Shown in pieces: positions 6,552 to 8,645 of a stretch of DNA of 8,645 bases. Within the stretch, counting starts at the first letter, position 1; each line of letters starts with the position of its first letter. The notes under the pieces are model-generated. The model searched no databases. It worked only from the letters and a program-made list of their open reading frames with translations, and was not told the origin of the DNA. Source of the DNA: an uncultured Gammaproteobacteria bacterium. Lineage in GTDB: Bacteria > Pseudomonadota > Gammaproteobacteria > Coxiellales > Coxiellaceae. The stretch spans positions 1 through 8,645 of the forward strand of contig CAIQCE010000249.1 in the NCBI GenBank assembly GCA_903870185.1. The letters are read 5' to 3'. A program made the position numbers and the translations under genes.

Positions 6552-6580
6552 TGGATCCTCTGGTCAAGCCAGAGGACGAC
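6552..6580 (-). repeat. REP-like palindromic element, inverted copy
   Basis: CCTCTGG (6557-6563), a TCAAG loop and CCAGAGG (6569-6575) form a perfect 7-bp hairpin. On the minus strand the element reads GTCGTCC at one end and GGATCCAG at the other. These are the same ends as the last unit of the plus-strand array (6774-6804), but with different bases in the stem. It is thus a family member in the opposite orientation. Confidence 0.65.
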
Positions 6581-6600
6581 GGCTTACGCGTCAAGCATTA

Positions 6601-6620
6601 GGGTGGATTAATTACCACCC
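6601..6620. repeat. GGGTGG/CCACCC inverted repeat
   Basis: GGGTGG (6601-6606) and CCACCC (6615-6620) form a 6-bp stem with an 8-nt AT loop. It sits between the inverted REP-like copy and the tandem array. Function is not known. Together with the neighbouring entries it accounts for most of the 360-bp gene-free stretch 6412-6771. Confidence 0.45.
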
Positions 6621-6621
6621 A

Positions 6622-6804
6622 ATCATCGCCCCACGCTCGATGGAGGATCAAGTACCGCCATCGTCGTCCCGCGCTCGATGCAGGATCAAGTACCACCATC
6701 GTCGTCCCGCGCTCGATGCAGGATCAAGTGCCTCTATCGTCGCCCCACGCTCGATGCAGGATCAAGTGCCTCTATCGTCGTCCCGCGCTCGACGCGGGAT
6801 CCAG
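6622..6804 (+). repeat. 38-bp-period tandem array of REP-like elements (about five copies)
   Basis: Units begin at 6622, 6660, 6698, 6736 and 6774, an exact 38-bp period; the last unit is about 31 bp. Each unit has ATCRTCGYCC, a CRCGCTCGA centre and a GGATCMAG end. The last unit keeps a perfect 7-bp stem (TCCCGCG / CGCGGGA around CTCGA). In units 1-4 the right arm has decayed (TGCAGGA or TGGAGGA). Variants are shared in pairs: units 1 and 2 end in GTACCRCC, units 3 and 4 in GTGCCTCT, and units 1 and 4 share the CGCCCCACGC variant. This points to duplication with conversion. The array runs into the end of the pilX-like gene. Confidence 0.85.
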
Positions 6805-7152
6805 AAAAGCAGAAGGGATTTCATAAACTTTATTTAAGTATACTACCGCCCCTCTCTCAGAAGCTTTGACCATAATCATAACAATGCTGTTACCTGATAA
6901 ATCTTTAGATATCAACTTAGTCTGATATTCAATTCTCACTGAACGAAACCATTCAGAATCGACTTGATCTGAATGCTTCAATAAGTGATCCAAAAAAGAT
7001 TCAGCTGCATTTAAGACTTTTAATTTGTAGTAATATCTATTTGATAACGATCCCTGCATAAAAACTGACTCGAAACAATTCATTAAAATTGTTGATATCA
7101 ATAACAAGAAAATTAATGATACCATTAAAACATGACCACCTTCTCTATTCAT
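6772..7152 (-). CDS. pilX: PilX-like minor pilin, 3' end replaced by REP-like repeat
   Basis: This is a likely minor pilin of the PilX type, an inner-membrane pseudopilin that helps start type IV pilus assembly. The leader is M-N-R-E-G-G followed by a hydrophobic helix, H-V-L-M-V-S-L-I-F-L-L-L-I-S-T-I-L-M (residues 7-24), without the usual Glu5, as is common in PilX/GspK types. L-N-A-A-E-S-F-L-D at 46-54 resembles the A-x-x-A-A-E-A segment of PilX. At 126 residues it is short for the family as I know it. The last residues, L-D-P-A-S-S-A-G-R-R, and the TAG stop are encoded by the final unit of the palindromic array. The natural C-terminus has therefore been replaced or lost. The ATG overlaps the pilW-like stop by 8 bp, suggesting coupled translation. 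The gene may be decaying. Confidence 0.6.
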   Translation of the reverse strand: MNREGGHVLMVSLIFLLLISTILMNCFESVFMQGSLSNRYYYKLKVLNAAESFLDHLLKHSDQVDSEWFRSVRIEYQTKLISKDLSGNSIVMIMVKASERGAVVYLNKVYEIPSAFLDPASSAGRR

Positions 7153-7789
7153 TATTTCTTAAGCTTACTAATAAATCCCAATCTTTAAATTCAGAAGGAG
7201 CACCAGACCCTAAAATAAACTTTAATTCATAGGCCGAAGGGTTACTTTTAGAATTGGAAAAAATTGGATAGATTTTCATTTCATAAATACCTGACTGAAG
7301 CTCTAATCGATTACCATTCCAAGGCAATTCAAATATTGCTCTTATGGGGTTTTCTTTGGCATCATTTCTCTGTGTATCTGCCACAAAATAGGAAAATGAA
7401 TGAAATTGATTATGCCCTTTAATTCTTGCACAATAACTCAACTTCAATATATCCCCGTGAATTTTATAAATTTGTCTCAATTTTGATTCATCAAAATATT
7501 GATGATTAATCTCACTATTATCAATACAAGGAATATCAGCCATTCTAATTTTCGATGGTATATAATGACTTAAGAAATAAGCAGACTGAACAATCTCTGA
7601 TTGATTTTTATAGGCTTGATATCCATTTTGGAAATAGATAAAAAGCTTTACAAAACCTATCATCAAAATAGAATTGATGCCTAGAGCCGCCAATACCTCA
7701 ATCAATGTAGACCCTTTAAAACGAATATTTATAATTGCGCCTCTAATTGATAAGCTTTTAGATTTTTTGATTGTATGCTGAAATAACAA
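7145..7789 (-). CDS. pilW: PilW-like type IV minor pilin
   Basis: This is a probable minor pilin. A type III (prepilin) signal is clear: R-F-K-G then S-T-L-I-E-V-L-A-A-L-G-I, with cleavage after Gly26 and Glu at position +5. A hydrophobic helix to about residue 50 follows. The rest is a polar globular part of about 160 residues with two cysteines (Cys87 and Cys119 by my count). With 214 residues it is shorter than the PilW proteins I know. The TTG at 7789 lies inside the pilV-like gene (61-bp overlap) and would give a 26-residue leader. There is no ATG near the cleavage site. AGAGG before the codons ATT-ATA-AAT-ATT, near the pilV-like stop, suggests a rare ATT or ATA start and an 8-residue leader. 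The start is therefore uncertain. Family assignment rests on the N-terminus and gene order. Confidence 0.65.
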   Translation of the reverse strand: MLFQHTIKKSKSLSIRGAIINIRFKGSTLIEVLAALGINSILMIGFVKLFIYFQNGYQAYKNQSEIVQSAYFLSHYIPSKIRMADIPCIDNSEINHQYFDESKLRQIYKIHGDILKLSYCARIKGHNQFHSFSYFVADTQRNDAKENPIRAIFELPWNGNRLELQSGIYEMKIYPIFSNSKSNPSAYELKFILGSGAPSEFKDWDLLVSLRNNE

Positions 7790-8085
7790 TAGTGGCCGGC
7801 ATTACAATGGTAGGCACCGTTCACATTTGGAATTATTTTATAGATTTGAGAACGCCAATCTTCAAATGCATGCGCCCAAATAAAATCCTCCCGATTAACT
7901 CTAAATCGCTCTACCAGATTTTGAAGCTGATTAACCATCACTAAGTTCTGATATTCTTCTCTCTCTTTATGAATAGCCCATGACTGCGACTCTAGAGCTA
8001 AAAATATCAATAAATTTAAAATTAACATTGCCAACAATGACTCTATCATTGCAATACCTTGAATATACTTATATTTATTTAACAT
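7729..8085 (-). CDS. pilV: PilV-like type IV pilin modification/minor pilin protein
   Basis: This is a probable PilV-type minor pilin, processed by the prepilin peptidase and needed in the pilus initiation complex. M-L-N-K-Y-K-Y-I-Q-G is a 10-residue leader ending in Gly. I-A-M-I-E-S-L-L-A-M-L-I-L-N-L-L-I-F-L-A follows, giving Glu at +5 and a hydrophobic N-terminal helix. Two Cys near the end (Y-H-C-N-A-G-H-Y-C) may form a disulfide. I chose the ATG at 8085, which gives 118 residues, because GGAGGGG sits 6 nt upstream. The longer reading from a TTG at 8100 would place that Shine-Dalgarno inside the gene. It is first in a minus-strand set with the pilW- and pilX-like genes. No fimT lies upstream; the next gene is divergent. 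Confidence 0.7.
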   Translation of the reverse strand: MLNKYKYIQGIAMIESLLAMLILNLLIFLALESQSWAIHKEREEYQNLVMVNQLQNLVERFRVNREDFIWAHAFEDWRSQIYKIIPNVNGAYHCNAGHYCYFSIQSKNLKAYQLEAQL

Positions 8086-8091
8086 ACAAAA

Positions 8092-8098
8092 CCCCTCC
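8092..8098 (-). promoter_or_regulatory. ribosome-binding site deciding the pilV-like start
   Basis: GGAGGGG on the minus strand lies 6 nt before the ATG at 8085. It is among the strongest Shine-Dalgarno matches in the window. It fixes the start at 8085 rather than at the TTG at 8100. Confidence 0.8.
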
Positions 8099-8107
8099 AA
8101 TTATTGC

Positions 8108-8113
8108 TATAAT
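8108..8113 (+). promoter_or_regulatory. possible -10 element of the divergent gene
   Basis: A perfect TATAAT occurs in the 89-bp gap between the divergent pilV-like gene and the gene starting at 8175. The matching -35 position (8085-8090, TACAAA) is poor, and no PmrA-like box is seen at the spacing used by the other two promoters. It is a weak call in AT-rich DNA. Confidence 0.3.
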
Positions 8114-8174
8114 TTTTAAAAGAGTAGCTCACCCAGACTTCCTTCAATAGCCGTAATAATTACTGGATCCTCTC

Positions 8175-8645
8175 ATGCCACTCACTTCACTTGAAATTCT
8201 GAATCAAAAAGATATAGCTGGAAATATACGCCTTATTAATGCAGCCTCTAATCCTAAAAATGAACCATTAGTCGCCAAGTATTTACTGGACTATGAGACC
8301 TTATGCCTGGAACCAACCATTAGTTCGAAAAGCATTATTGATTCATTGGCTCAATTTAATGTCTCAAATGAAAACTCTGGAATATTGATTGCTAAGAATT
8401 TCTCAAATTCTCTAATCAACCGATACCTACAATTGCAAATCAAGCTATTAAATCGCGTACGGCCTCAATTTAAAGAAATTATTGCTACTTTATTAGCCGA
8501 GTTATTATCTAAAGTGGATATTGAAGATTTAAATCTTGGCCTAATTCTAGCGGAAAACACTGAAGATGATATTATTTTAGGTTTATCCCCTGATTTTTCC
8601 ACACTCGAAAACTATTTACGACTACTTTTAAAATTAAAAAAAGAA
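8175..8645 (+). CDS. uncharacterised protein, 3' end beyond the window
   Basis: From the ATG at 8175 the frame is open for 157 codons to the window edge. It begins M-P-L-T-S-L-E-I-L-N-Q-K-D-I. The visible part is mostly Leu/Ile-rich alpha-helical sequence with no Cys/His cluster, no signal peptide and no membrane segment. One example is the stretch I-N-R-Y-L-Q-L-Q-I-K-L-L-N-R-V-R-P at about residues 81-97. No family is recognised. A GGA at 8165-8167 could act as a weak Shine-Dalgarno. It is divergent from the pilV-like gene. It could be another accessory or effector-type protein, but nothing seen in the sequence proves this. Confidence 0.7.
   Translation, partial: MPLTSLEILNQKDIAGNIRLINAASNPKNEPLVAKYLLDYETLCLEPTISSKSIIDSLAQFNVSNENSGILIAKNFSNSLINRYLQLQIKLLNRVRPQFKEIIATLLAELLSKVDIEDLNLGLILAENTEDDIILGLSPDFSTLENYLRLLLKLKKE

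Noticed and set aside
6622..6804. CRISPR array
   Set aside because: The repeats are head to tail with no unique spacers, the whole 38-bp unit is repeated, and no cas gene is nearby.
6640..6869. Short plus-strand reading frames of about 63-65 codons
   Set aside because: They are translations of the repeat array in shifted frames (period 38, not a multiple of 3), have no Shine-Dalgarno, and overlap the pilX-like gene.
8086..8100. Extended pilV-like start at TTG 8100
   Set aside because: The strong GGAGGGG ribosome-binding site would lie inside the gene; the ATG at 8085 has correct spacing and gives a typical 10-residue prepilin leader.

Overview
The window looks like part of a chromosome from an AT-rich gammaproteobacterium, most probably of the Legionella/Coxiella group (Legionellales). 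This is an inference. It rests on the gatCAB-encoded protein style, on two eukaryotic-like proteins (a calpain-type protease and a SET-domain protein), and on promoter motifs that match the PmrA box used by intracellular members of that group. No 16S or other taxonomic marker is present.

Layout. Bases 1-271 hold no recognisable gene but carry small inverted repeats and a promoter with a PmrA-like direct repeat just upstream of a perfect TATAAT. This promoter serves a calpain-family (C2) cysteine protease gene (start at 302 or upstream, end 1390). A GGGGTC/GACCCC hairpin and a candidate sigma-70 promoter follow. Next comes the tight housekeeping operon gatC-gatA-gatB (1626-4831), which encodes the tRNA-dependent amidotransferase that makes Gln-tRNA(Gln) and/or Asn-tRNA(Asn). 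A perfect 10-bp hairpin separates gatB from a convergent minus-strand gene (4888-6411) for a 507-residue SET-domain protein with a TPR-like C-terminus. Its upstream region has a perfect PmrA-type direct repeat, with the same 10-bp distance to the -10 as in the calpain promoter.

Bases 6480-6804 are a nest of short palindromic elements: a 14-bp tandem GGCACC repeat, one REP-like hairpin in minus orientation, and a 38-bp-period tandem array of about five related elements in plus orientation. The last array copy runs into the 3' end of a minus-strand minor-pilin gene and supplies its last codons and stop. Upstream of that lie two more minor-pilin genes, so the minus-strand order is pilV-like, pilW-like, pilX-like (8085 to 6772). 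A divergent plus-strand gene starts at 8175 and is cut by the window end.

How it fits together. The gat genes are conserved core. The flanking calpain and SET genes look like accessory genes. If the organism has PmrAB and an Icm/Dot type IVB secretion system, the two would be good candidates for co-regulated translocated effectors acting on host proteins. The pil cluster is shortened and compact, and none of its usual partners (fimT, pilY1, pilE) is adjacent. It may be a reduced or decaying type IV pilus locus.
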